This document shows, piece after piece, positions 13,628-26,800 of a stretch of DNA of 64,000 bases; the stretch's first letter is position 1, and every line of letters begins with the position of its first letter. Made by a program: the position numbers and the translations under genes. A model generated the notes under the pieces. It did not search any database. It saw only the letters and a list, made by a program, of their open reading frames with translations, and was not told the DNA's origin. The DNA is taken from assembly GCF_002078875.1 (NCBI RefSeq), contig NC_034410.1:43134202-43198201 (forward strand), read 5' to 3'. The stretch comes from Numida meleagris. Lineage: Eukaryota > Chordata > Aves > Galliformes > Numididae.

Positions 13628-13920
13628 TGTTCAAAAGGAACCTTCTAACACAGCTAAAACACCTTCCTGAAAATTAACTTTTTCCTTCAGCTTTTCCAAT
13701 CTGTCATCTCTTCTTATCACGCAGGAGGGACAGCTCTTGCTCTTTTCTGTACCAGCCAATTGATGTAAGCATCCACTGCTTTGAGGATCTGGTGAAGCAA
13801 CTCGACTGCACACGCTATCTGGCATTTTCTCCTGTCCTTCTCAGCTTTGATGAATTCCAGTCTTTGAGAAAACGAAGCAGAATGACAAGAGGTTTCCTCT
13901 TGTTCCAAGCTGTACAACTG
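13628..13920 (-). other. Unidentified minus-strand open frames downstream of EXOSC7
   Basis: Two overlapping minus-strand frames look helical and charged. One (13717-13917) contains RLEFIKAEKDRRKCQIACAV and a following Leu-rich stretch ending YINWLVQKRARA. The other (13631-13825) ends LEKLKEKVNFQEGVLAVLEG. They would join only through a frameshift or an unseen splice. The stretch could be the EXOSC7 3' UTR, a decayed pseudogene, or an exon of an unrecognised gene. I do not recognise the family. Confidence 0.2.
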
Positions 13921-14295
13921 CCTCCATGTTCATTCCAGCTCCAGTCCAGTGAAGCAAAAACATGCATTCTCTCACAAGTCTCCTTTGGTATTACAAATTA
14001 AGCTACCGTAGGACAATAGCGGAGGTGAGGCTATAGCCCTGTGGCATGCAAAGGATCACTACTGACAGCCACTATGCTTTCCCAGCTGAACCATCAAACT
14101 CAGAAAAGTTTACTTATTTTCCCTTCTACCTTAGTTGTGTCCCTTCTCCTCAGCCACCATAACTGGTTTCGCCCAGGCTATTGTATCTGTTGGCAAGAGG
14201 GACAGACAGAGCTTTATTCAACAACAACAACAAAAATTAAAATATGATTTAGAAACTTGTGAGCACGTTGCATTTATAGTAAAATCTAACTTCTT

Positions 14296-14301
14296 TTTAT
14301 T
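14296..14301 (-). terminator. EXOSC7: Candidate poly(A) signal for EXOSC7
   Basis: TTTATT on the plus strand reads AATAAA on the minus strand, about 490 bp beyond the EXOSC7 stop. A second AATAAA lies at 14213-14218, and an ATTAAA sits at 14775-14780, only a few bases after the stop. Which one is used cannot be told from sequence alone. Confidence 0.4.
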
Positions 14302-14786
14302 CAAAGAGAAGTGAGATCATTTGGAGGAAGACTTCCATTAAGTACTGTTTTCTTTCTCCCATTAAGAAGAATTATCTGGCTGATGAACAAAGAAGTTTTA
14401 AGAGGCTCAAAACCTGGCTTGTGCTGTACCAAGGACACCCCCACAGATGCTCTCAAACGCAACAGCTGGTCTGCAGAAGTGGAGCACATGCAAACAGAAT
14501 TAAGCAGAACCAGTATCAGTCACCCTTGAAAACAGACTTGGGCACTTCCCGTGCTATTGCACCAGTTGTTGCTGGTGTGCATTCTAGGTGCAGACAGTTA
14601 CCCATAAGGAAAGCATCCCCTGTTTCCTCATTCATGTTTAACTATCGCTTTCTTTCAGCTCAGTAACACTTTAAGAGCCTCTTAGTTGGAAGCAAAGTGC
14701 TGCAACAAAAACATCCTTTCTCTATATACAAAACTGACGAGGACTGCACAACTGGTTAAAAACAGTTTTGAACATTTAATAAAAAC

Positions 14787-14891
14787 TCATCCTAGAAATC
14801 CAACTTTCTGACGCGTGGTCCCCAAACTCTCTTCTTCATCCAAAACCTTCTGAAGTGCAGCGTGCAATGACTTTCCTACTTTCTTTCCAGT
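14787..14891 (-). CDS. EXOSC7: EXOSC7 coding exon 8 (terminal)
   Basis: 105 bp including TGA, acceptor TTTGCATTGCAG. Encodes TGKKVGKSLHAALQKVLDEE, then ESLGTTRQKVGFLG and stop, the conserved C-terminus of the family. Confidence 0.96.
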   Translation of the reverse strand, partial: TGKKVGKSLHAALQKVLDEEESLGTTRQKVGFLG

Positions 14892-17800
14892 CTGCAATGC
14901 AAAGAAAGCAAAACAAGTCTGAGACATATGCTTATTAACAGGAAGACAACTCTCACGTCCTTTTGACAAATATTTTCCCTTTAATGATTAATACACACCA
15001 GCTGGTATAATAAAAACAAAGTTTTAATTAAGAAAAATTACGGTGGTGGAAGTTCCATTTTAATTTGACTAAGTTTTAGAAAAAAGTACGCTTAAAGGCA
15101 GTGCTCCTATTTATCAAAGAAGTGTTCCACAGACATCAGTGCTAAATTGTGTGCCCCTGGATTGCCCAGGAGAACAAATTAAATTCACATCAGGCACAAA
15201 CACACGCTCCAATTAGCCAGCACATGCAATACAAAGCAGTACACTTTCTGTGTGACATCCTATCATGTGGCCAGAGGTTTTGGCCCAGCATTAAAAGCCC
15301 AAAATGCCCATCAACTGCACTGCAAAATCTATCAGTGGGCCAGATTCTTCATTATGCTGTGCCATTCTGTACTGTCCAAGGGCCTCAAATGAGTTAACAG
15401 AAGGTTTTATATAGAGAAATAAACTCCAGCAGTGGAAAACCACCAGATTTAGTTCTGATAAGCCCCCACTCTTCCTACATGAGTAGCTTCCAAAACTTTG
15501 TTGTGAAGATGCTAAGAGACATGTCCTAGGTACATCTGTTCTGTATCAGGGAAAGCCAACCACCTTCTGACCTGCAGTCCAATCATAACGGAATGGAAGT
15601 ATCAAGGAGGGGTTATGCAGCTCCTCTGCTGGACATTCCCAGTCTCCCTCCCTCTTTTTCCCCCCTGGTACCCTAACTGAGTTGCTGTGTTTGAGGCACT
15701 GTCAAACAGATAATCTCTCACCTCCCCAAAGCCATCTTTCTTTCTTCTCATCAGTTTACTCCCTCACTCCCTCAAACTGCTCACCACCTAGAAGACGTCT
15801 TCCAAAGCTTAAGCTTTAACTCCTTCCACAAACAAGTACGGAAAAGAACTCTCAAACAGAGTAAGACGGTTTGAAGACTCCCATACACATCTCTGACTAG
15901 TGTTCATTTAAGCACTGTACCATCTCAAACACAGCCTCTGAGGGTAGACCATACAATGAAACCATATTAGTTCATTTTCTAGTTAGGGCCCAGTGTAGAT
16001 CGAAGTTGCTCATCAAAACAGAACTTCTGATCAATGTTTTCTGCACTTAGACATCTGAAAATTTGCATGGGGGCTGGCTTCTACCATGAGCCTGTATCTA
16101 AATTAAGTACCTCTCACTTTATAGCAGCCCTAGACCTAAAACCTCAAGTCTTCTGTGACATTTAGTTAGAACTGGACTCAAAATCCATCAAGGAAGACAT
16201 ATCAGATGTCCATATGAAGTTCTATTTTTTTTGGTGGCTTTTTTTTTTTTTCGGATGCCAGATTAGAGATAAAGCCCACTCGGCACTTAACCAGCGGGAT
16301 AAGTGACCTCTCTGGATCCAAGAAGACCATCACTGGTATCACCAAGATTAGGACCCTGGATTGACATCATGAAACAGAGAAGCGCAACATATACTCAGCA
16401 CAAAATTTCCACTTGAGAACAACTGTTTTCAAACTTGGCTCCAACTCCTGCATTCCTCACTACAGCCATGCTAAAATTAGTTCTGGATCTCTAGGAAACA
16501 GAGCCAGTTTTAAGAATTTAATTTTCATTCTGACTCAAAGTTCAAAACCCATTTCAGTTTGATGCTCAAGGCCAAATCCAGGCATGAGAATTTATACTGG
16601 AAGACGGTTTCAGGGAGAGCCTGAAGAAAAGTTTAAAATAGAATTCTCACATGGATGTGAACAACATCCAGATACCAGTATTTAATGGAGTAAGGGCAGA
16701 TCAAAAACCTAATAAAGGAGCAAAGAAAAACAACAGTAAAATGAGAAGAGAAGCTTATCACAAAACAAATGAGTTGTACTGGAACAGAACACGACGTACC
16801 AGCCCATTAAAGTACCAACTCTACTTCTCAGGGATGTTACCATGTTAGAATTTTTTGCTCTTTCAGTCTTCACAGGAAATAATGAGATAGGGAACGTGTC
16901 TTACAGCTGTGAGTTGCCCAGCTGAAACAGATGTGAGTACTACACCTTTCAGGTATCCTGAAGTTTTACACAGCTTCTATCCATACGAAATTCTGTTTCA
17001 AAGGAATTGTCTGTGACCTGTAACAAGTCCCTTTCACATCTAATAAAAGGACCAGGGTCTTTGCTTTTAAAGTCCTTACTCTAGCTTTTCATATATTCAA
17101 GTTCCAGTTCATCCAGTATTACGCCAGACAGTAACTGCTCAAAATTTCTTACCTCCATCATTTCAAAAATACTCTCAGGATCAAGGCTACCTTTTCCTAT
17201 TTTCTTCATACAGGTGAGGGCACCTTTACTGGTTATAGCAATGAGCAGGCTGGCCAGAGAACAGGCTTCTTCCTGAAGGGTAGCATCCACCACATGCCTA
17301 TATCCAATCTGTAAGTTAATGACAAAAGAATATGTTAGTATCCAGTTGTCTAAGTTCTTTGTTAAGAAATTAAACTGTAAGTTAAACAGCCATCTATCAA
17401 CCTCCTATCCTAGCATCATGTAACCTTTGGTAGTGTTTAGAGACTGAGTTGATAGCGCAGTACTGCAACAGCTTCTGACCACAAACCACACGCAGATATA
17501 AAACAGAAGTGAGATAAGCACGTCTCTGCTTCAGCTTATTTTTCTCAGACCATCCTTTCAACTATATGATACTCCATATTCCCTTTTCATCTCAACTCCA
17601 AGGATGGACCTTCCTCTCTTCCAGGTGTCTTGAGACTTAGGTGAGCTCCCAGTTCAGCCAGGTAGACTTCCTACTAGTTATGGAACTTGCTTAAAAGATA
17701 TGTCACACAAACTTCCCAGTAACCAAGCAAATCACTAACAGATGCAATGAAGAATGCAGCATTCAGCAAAACAACCGTTAGCAGTGAGCTACATATGGGA

Positions 17801-20800
17801 AAGGAAAGTGAAAACCTGTCTGAAAGGACAATTTTACACCCATGAAAGGACAATTTTACACCCACGAAAAGAGAGTTCTGCTCCCAGCAACAAACTCTAG
17901 GCAGATCATTCAACTTTTGAACGTTGCAACAATGCTCTTTGTTTCAACATACTGGAGCGTCTGTCGCTCTGAATGTTGATCAATGAGTAAATGAAGAACA
18001 TACAATCATGTGAGATGAGACTTCAAGAATGCATCAAGAGGAAATCTATAAGTTAGAGATGGAAAAAATGCTTGTTCAGTAGAAGTGTATGTGCCAATTG
18101 CAGTACTTCCAAGGATGAACGTATACACAGTAACCACTCATCTAACACCAGTTTTATCTCTAAGAAAAAAAAAAAAAAGCAGGTGAAATTAATAGAAACT
18201 GAAGTCTCTGGGCAGGTGGTCAGAATTTGCCAGGCTTACTTTGCTTAGTGTGACAATGCAGGGCACATCATCCACATTAAGTCGAATACAATCATAAGGG
18301 TCATCAGAGAGCTCAATCTCTTTAGAGCCTTCTTCATCCTCCAGAACACGCACTTTGGGTATCCTGCAGAAACAGAAGTATGTGCAAAATCACTGTCAGA
18401 ACAGATAATGAAACAAGGCTACATGTTTAGAAAAAAATTGAGGATGTTATCAAAGCATTAACAACTCACTGAACAAAAAACATCTTAAGCTGAAAGATAT
18501 TCAGAATAAGACTGTTTATTTGCATCATTCAAACCTGTTCATACTGTGGCTCCCAACCTTGCAGACAACTATCAAGCTGTCAGAATTACAGCATTGCATT
18601 GCCTGGCAAAGTCATGCCATCAGTAGCAGATGTAAGCAGTAAAGCAGCTCAGGAAATAATGACACCAGCTAAGGAGATTTGGGGAAAGGGGCAAGATGAC
18701 AGTAGTAAAAATCCTTTCTCTTTAGCAGCTTGGGAAGGTTGGCAAGATATTCTCATTTTTTAGAAGCCAGAAGAATACTGTTCTGAAGACAGATATACAA
18801 AAGCAATGGCCAAGGATAAAAACTCCTGTAGAAGTCCAAGAAATGCTTTCTTTTCAATCATGAGTGATGAGATCTTTCACAACTGAGACAGACAGGCTCA
18901 TTGGTGGTACATATAAAATATTTGTCTCAGCCATTTAACGGGAGTTTCAGAGGATAATTTATTACTGCATTGTTAGCATAATGAATAGTCATTTAAATCA
19001 ATTTAGCAGAAGATGGAATCTCAAGGAGACAAGAAATTCAGCATCTTACATAACCTAATTTATCCCAGTGTCCGCTAGAATACTGACTGAGATACTTTGC
19101 TTTACTGGCCAGTAAAACCCCCCACAACTCAAGTGATCTGCTCCCACTTGTATGTACTTGCACATGAAAACCTAAAATACTTCAAGATATCCCTAGAAAG
19201 CTAATTTCAGTAACCGTGTGGAACATAACCACAAACTCTTTTTATGCTAGTACTTCTACAGTAGCACTATTTTCATAGCTAGACTCTCAAGGTTACATTC
19301 GTTTATGCATTCTGCACCACATCTCTCTTAAAAGACGAGATAGGGACTGAATTTTTCTCCAGGAAACCAAAGTGATTTTTGTTGTTCCCTAGACAAACGT
19401 TTTCGTTATTTGTGGCTGGGAATCTGAGAGCCAAGTGCTTCATAACAGCTAACCCTTTTTTAGTAAAAACAAATTTCTTACAAAGATACTGCCCCGAGTC
19501 AAGCTAAAACTAAAACTTTCAGTAAGTAGACAGCTACTATGTTTATTTTTTCATGAAATTAAGTTCAAAACGCTCTGCGGTACGTAACAACTCACTGGAG
19601 AGGCATCAAAGTCTATTTTCAAGCTAAAAATATTCCATTAAAATTGACGGAATAAAATCACAAGGTGACTGCTCCTCAGGGTACACCAGACAATGGACAG
19701 CACTGGACATCAGCCTAGACAAGAAGTCCATGTGCCAAAGCACTGCGTAAAAGAGAAGGAGGAGCAAGAAACAGTCTATGAGATTGATTAAGCAATTTTA
19801 ACCCCATCCCAAAATAGCCATGAAAGCACAGCAACGTTTGGTCTGCAACAAGAAGCTGACAGGATTCATACCTGAAAATTCCCTGCAAGACAAGACAGTA
19901 CTGATTATGACTACTGGAAGGGCCGAAAGATCGTTGATAAAACGCAAGCATCATATTAACATGAAAGAAATGTACAAAGAAACTAAGGATCCAAATGGGC
20001 ATAGAGAGTGCTTGTAGCACAAAGAGCACTCACTTCCAGAAAATGTGAGATTTCCTCTCCAGGTTTGTGAAGATTTATCTTAAGAACTAGCTGTACATGT
20101 TTGCTTTGTAACTTCTATTCTTCTGTTCTGATTCCTGCAACTAATCAGCGCAGAGATCTGTACAGCAGGACTTAGTCACATAATGAACAATGCTCTTGTC
20201 CGTGTGATGGAGACGCACGCTTCACAACAGCAAAACCTGCTCTACGCTTGCATGCAGGCATCAGCTCTGTACCTGCCACGCTGCCCGGCAAAAAAGCAGC
20301 ACAACTGCAGGCCTGTTGTGCTACAAACTCTGTACCTTTTGCCACTTGCCTAGTTTCTGTTGCCTCAGCTGCAATGGAGAACATTCCACAGGATGAGGTT
20401 TAATGCTAAATCTTGACGTGGTGGCTTCCTGCTCTTTTTGCACTATCTACTTCAACCAAGGATAAATCTAGCCTTAAGCACCTTGGAGACAGTTAAGAAT
20501 AAGGTCTGCTATCAGTCATCTTTCATACATGATCTGGATCTAGTTTTTAGAACACAGTAAACAACACAAAGCTCCAAAGAGTAAATATTCCCCGTATGAT
20601 AGTCATGTGGTCATTGGTCCATGTCTGAAGGGGATACAATGAGTCAGGTCAGACATAACAGGATTTAAATACTATAATTCTTGCACAAAATTCCTGAAGT
20701 TACTATAATGGATTTACTATAATGGATTTACTTAGCCCTAAAGAAGCGTGCCAGATGCCACAGCTATTATAAAACATGGTTAGAAGCAAGATTTTAAGGA

Positions 20801-23800
20801 TAAAGCTGAGCTTTTCAAATGCCTATCTAAACATCAGAAGAAAAAAAAATTATGGTTTCAAAGAAAACAATCCAGCAACTTGAACATTCTGCTCTTGATT
20901 CTAAAGCTGAAATCAAGGCTGACAAAGATCTGAAAACACTTAAAACCTGGCCGCAAACAGATTACGAAAGGCAAGTAAGACTCAAAAAGGGATACGTCTC
21001 ACGTGAAGTTCAGAACACTTAATCTGAAGTGATCTTCAAATTGACATTATCTTACTCAGGAAATAGTATTTTAAGGAAAGCAAGCAGCTGCTCTAAGCTA
21101 CCTTTGTATCAATCCAAAGAAAATTTAGTAGACACTAAGAGAAAGGGGAAGGAACAGCGAATGAGGACAACAGGTTTTCACTTTGAATTCAGCCCTGACT
21201 TTCTGAACTCTGATTAGATTAGATGTACTAGCATTCCCTGCTCCTGTCATAACAGTTTTCACAAATCAAAACTATCATGCTTTCTGTTATGTCATATCGT
21301 ACCACATTCTTGTCGGATATCCTACTTCGACAAGACTAAGGATGGTTACCCACAGGTCAAAGATCGTAGGAGAGACACAGTTTTCAGCACAATCACAATA
21401 CAGCCTCCATGTTTTCCTTTTTCCCCCAAAAGCAAGAGACTTACTATTTTTGTTTTTAAATATGATCTTCACTCTTCACTCGAAACTAGAACTCTTGTTG
21501 AAATAAGAAAAAAGGCTGAGTAATCCTGGAAACCAAGGACGTGCCTTGGATTTGAGAAACAACACACGTGGGAGCAACTTTTAACCACGTGACTTTAGCA
21601 TCCTGGCAGCCCACACAGAGAGAGAGGAATTTCTTCCCTGTAGCGTGCTGTCAAGTCTTTGAGAGCTATTACATTTATTACAGTACTTCTTAATGCTACA
21701 AAAACTATCTACTGTTAAAAGGTACTGTTGGGAACTTAATTAAGATGGGAAATTTCTCAGCGATATAAACAAGGTGTTGTCTTAGGTAGGTTTCCCTCCT
21801 CCCCAGCGTTAAAGTGTTTATAACCCAATATATTGCCTCCATCTTCATAAGTTTATTTTCTTCTTCTTTCATGCACTTTTCCAGTTTTAGTACTGTGCAC
21901 TGGTTCCCCGAAGAACAAAGCAAGAACTGTGCCACTGACTTCAGCAGATCTCTAATTTGCAGCTGGAAAACAATTTGAGATCCACTTTAAAACTTCTGTG
22001 CCTTTAAGTTTCTTATTTTTGTACCTCTTCCAGACATTTCTGCTATGCAAGATTTTTTAGCAAAACCATTCACCGGTTTCTTTCTTCTCAAGGATGCCAT
22101 AAAACTCTATATTCCCTTCAGATAATGAAGATAAAAACACTAGAAAAATTGCTATTGAATACTACCATCCTTAGAACACTCAAAAAGTAATTGTATTAAT
22201 GATACTACTAGATTTTGTTCTTCCATTCTTTGAACTAAAATGTATGGGAAAAGCTATGCTAAAGACACATCATTTCACAGTCTCCACAATCTCTCACCAC
22301 CACCCCCCCTGTTTTAAGAAAGGTTGTGGATTAACAGCCAGTAAGAAAAGACACTGGAAAATAAAGCTAGTTACAAGCTGGTGGTCATCCTTATAGAGAG
22401 AAGGCTTCTTAGCTGGGAGCATTGTGTGTTAGTAAATGCTTCTTATTTTAAAAACACAAATGCCTTCAACTACTTGCAACCAGACTATACTGTGAATACA
22501 GTGCAACACCACACTTGAATGTTAGGAACAAAGTCATGAGTTCATGTTACTTGCCTGCGAACAGATTGCCTTCTATCTGAATTTAAGTCACAGTAAAGTT
22601 TTTCTTACTTAAAAATACTGAGCATAAAATGCTTAGCTCACAGAAAGTATTTCTCTTCCCCTATCACTTGCACTCACATGAAATGAGCTCTGTGCTTTAC
22701 CTTGTGTTAAAGAGAGCAGCCTTCACTGCGATAGAGATTGCATCAAAGAGGTTCCCACCACATTCCAGTAACTGGGGAGGAAAAAAAAAAAAAAGAATCT
22801 CTTTAAAAGAAAAATCGAGTTAGCACCTTTAAATGAAGTCTTTATTTTACATGAACTTACTTGAGAAAAGGCACAAAATTAAGAACTAGAATAGGCTAAA
22901 AAGAAGTTATCTTTAAAGCCTATGGCAGTAAACACCAGGTATGAAATTAAGGTTTCAGTTGATTGTATTATGCGTGAGAACTAGAAGAGCTAAAGCACTT
23001 AATAACAAAAATGATGAAGCTTAGTAATAGAAGCTGAAATGAAATCACTACTATTCTCACGCTAAGGCTCTCCAGTAGACTACAGCCAGACTATTTCTGA
23101 TACACTCAGAATGCTTAATGTTAAATCAGGACAAAACACTTTCTACATAGTATTTCAAAAAGGAATCTTTTTTTTTTTTTTTTTTAAATATTAGATGGGC
23201 AAACCCAGTTGGTGTTACTGTTTCTGAAAAAGCAAGCCAAATTCTCACCCAGAAGACAGAGTGAAGTTGTTTAACAATGTTATACAGGAAGTAAATTACA
23301 CAAAGTATAGTTTGAAGTCACAACTTGATTTATCCTCTATTCTTTATGGAAAAGGAGTAATCCTTTCCATAGGATTCCACAGTTTCTCTTGTAGCTGACA
23401 AAGATCAAAGGAAATTCTGATCTCAAAGTCTACTTATTGATAGCACTATCACTTGAATCAAAGCCAGCGGAAGGAGGCTAGCTTAGTTTCTTCCCATTAA
23501 AGTCAGGAGAAAAACAGCCAAAAAGAAGAACAGTACTGCATACTATAAAAAAAAGCAGGGCTCCCATAACCACTAATACCTTCCTCAGGCTGACAGACAA
23601 CTCAGAGATGCATTTAGTGATAGCCTAGTGATAGTTCTCTGACAAGCTCCACTCTGAGTTGTTCGCAGACAGTACTATTCTATCATCAAATCCCAAGCAT
23701 TTGAAACTACGCTGGCAAGAACACTAGACGTAATGAAGAAGCATTCATTCTACACTGCACCATGAGAGCAAAACAAGTCTTACAGCACTGATTGCACTGA

Positions 23801-26800
23801 TGGTTCTTCAAAATCTATTTAAGAATGAGATTTCCTCCCACACTGGGAGCAAATCATAAATCAGATATTTTGGAAAGACCACTTATTTTTATTAAGACAG
23901 ACTGAATTGTGTACAAAGAATGGCAAACAGTTGGGATAGAAAGCTAATACAAAAGTGATCAAATTATTTCCTTGCCAACAGCTGCTGGATACAGAGAGGT
24001 TAACTCACCACTTTCAGGCACTATTGGATTTTAGTGGATGATGGAATAAGCCTGCAATATTTTTGTAATTAAAACACAATAATGGGATTTGCTTGTGCTG
24101 TTACTAGGCTTGTGTTCAGGCCACTATTCTAAAGCCTTATCTGTATTACATTGGCACCGACAGGCTAGGAACTCAGCCTGTATCAAGCATGGTGAAACAA
24201 TTCCTCCAAAAATAAATGAATGCCCTCTTCTCAGCCTAAGCATGTTGCCATGTTGTACTAAGATTTCCCTCTGTTCCACTTCATTTTTACTTTTTTTTGA
24301 AGGACTGAAGAAAGCCTCCTCAATTTTGAGTTTTGGGAAGAAAAAGAGTTTCTAGGAAGGACTCACTTCTAATTTACTGATACACAAAAGTTATCATGAG
24401 TGGAAAAACAGAAACCATTGTAGGCCTTGCCTTATTCAGAGATTTTCATCAGAAAGGACTGATTTCTAAGTTGCTAGGTTTCTTCCCTTCAAACTGGGCT
24501 GGGATAAGGCAGGGATAAAGATGACAAAATCCTCTGATGGATGCTCAGCAGAAAACCAGTAACATTTCAACAGAACCTAATGCATCCTCCTCCAAGACCC
24601 AAGTACACCATGTAACGCAGTGAGGTAGAGAATGAAAAAATAATGCACAACTTTAGCTCTCCTTACTCAGTGTGGCAGGCTGCTGGTGCGAGTTATGTGA
24701 AGAAGGCAATAAATGTGTCAAAAACATTCCCCCCCAAACTCCTGAAAGCTTATTCCAAACATTAATAACTTGGAAGGGGAAAGAAAATGACAGAAAGACA
24801 GAAGGTGAGAACAGGCTATAGTTCTGCAGTGCTGCACAACTCCCACATTCAAAGAGTAGCTCACAAATTTGAACTTCTACTGTTATTAAGAAAGAATATT
24901 CTGAAAGGTCAAGGTACATTTTCTCAATCTTTAAAACATATCCACGTGTGGAGAGTGGTGGCTCTGAGTGATCAGTCAGCACCTATGTAATGTGTCTGGC
25001 TGGAACCTGTAAGAATAAAGTGCCTGCATCAAGTACAAACTATCACATGTGATACACACATCTTCAGTTTGGAAAAGGAAATAATACAAATACCTTGTAA
25101 ACATTAAAATACAGAAGGCTTGGGCAGAGCGTGGGGGCAGAATAGGAATGTTAACATTATCTTGTTCTATCTACACCACAGCTCTTCAATGGCTCTCACA
25201 CAACATTCTGCAGAATATTACATTAAAACTCTCATCAACTTTAGAATCCTAGTTACGAACCTACAACAGATTCTTTATTGATACTATAAATAGAGAATAT
25301 GAAGATACTATAAATAAAGAATAAGAAAATAAAGAATCTGTTGTAGGTTCGTAACTAGGATTCTAAAGTTGATGAGAGTTTTAATGTAATATTCTTTATT
25401 GATACTATAAATAAAGCTGAACAAAGGTGGTCATGTTCATAATTCTGATACAACTGGTAGGTTAAAGACACCAAGGCTGTTCTCCTCTGGAGCTGTGGAC
25501 CATAAACAGATTTGTGCAGGACAAAAATAAAGACCAGTTATATATCATACAGAAGTTGGACTGAATGATTTCTGCAGCAGTCAGCATTATTAAAGTCTTT
25601 GTTTATGCTGCAGAAGCACCACATGGCTTAAATAAGCACAGCATTTAATATTCTGCACCTCTGCATGCAATTACCTAGTAACGGAAGGTCCCAGTGTGAT
25701 TTCTGAGAACTAGCACTTTACTCTCTATTAAACTCTGCCAAGCTCCAATAAGCTGGTGACTCGGGTTGTTAAAGCACTCAGCAGTAGTACATATTTGATC
25801 ATTCTGTATTTGGACTAAGACACAGTATGTTCCATGTCTACTGTAATTGGAGTAATGCTATTGCTTTTTGAAAACCTAATGGATTAATTTTCACATTTAT
25901 TCATGTCTCAGTCTAAACACACTCCTGCTTTAATACAACTCTGCATACTTTTTTTTTTTTGCCAGTGCAGCTTAATGTGTAGTAAATAATTTCATAGATA
26001 TTAACTGATTCCAGCGAGATCCTTCAATGTATTTTCAGTTACACATTTGGCAAGTGGAAACTCAACTTTGCACCAGTAAGAGTAGGAAGCAAAGCTCTGG
26101 AGAGTAATTTGCAGACTTCTATTAAATTCTCATGACAGAGTACTTTAAATATTGCATTACTTGGAAATTGAGCTGCTGCATGCACAAGACTTACACGCAC
26201 AAAAGTCAGTTTCCAGTTTTTAATGGGAACAAATATTCACTTTCTTTTTTACATTCAACACATGCATACAACTTCCACAAAGAAGTGCCTAGGCCAAAAG
26301 TTACGTTTGCCAAAAAAGTTTCATTGAATTAGTACCGATAATAGCACAAAGAAGTAGACAGGAGGGATACTTATATTAGGGCTAACATACATTCATGCTC
26401 AGTTACATGCACTCCAATGATACATTCACTTGGAAAATCAAGTTTAGCCTTCTTTAGTGGCAATTTCCTTGTGAACATAAGATCACTGATTTTTATTGGT
26501 GACAGATTTGGAGTATTTCAGTCTGTTTTATTAGCTCTGCAGCACAGCAGAAGAGGAGAAAAAGAATAAGCAGAATGCAGTGACTAACTATTATAGACAG
26601 ATTTGCAAGAAAGTAGCCATCTATGCTGTGAAGTATTAAGCTGCATCAGAGGAAGAATTTTTTATACGAAAATAAACATGGCTATGCTAATGCCAATGCC
26701 TTGAAAACCTCTTTGACTCTTCTTGATTTTCATTTTCTTACTTACCAGTACATCAACGTAGAGAACCCAGCAGTGCTCCCTGGGATTAATGCAAAGAGAT

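Larger units (their letters stand above)
4831..14280. other. Intergenic region between CLEC3B and EXOSC7
   Basis: About 9.4 kb without a recognisable gene. Content seen: A-rich tracts near 4950-4985, a short CA repeat near 6017-6030, a CR1 3'-end fragment on the minus strand (9543-9690), a CR1 3' end on the plus strand (11545-11630), and TTTA/TTCA tandem runs near 10675-10775. Open frames of 140-195 codons (for example 10021-10605 and 8616-9155) lack domains and look like chance. Confidence 0.6.
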
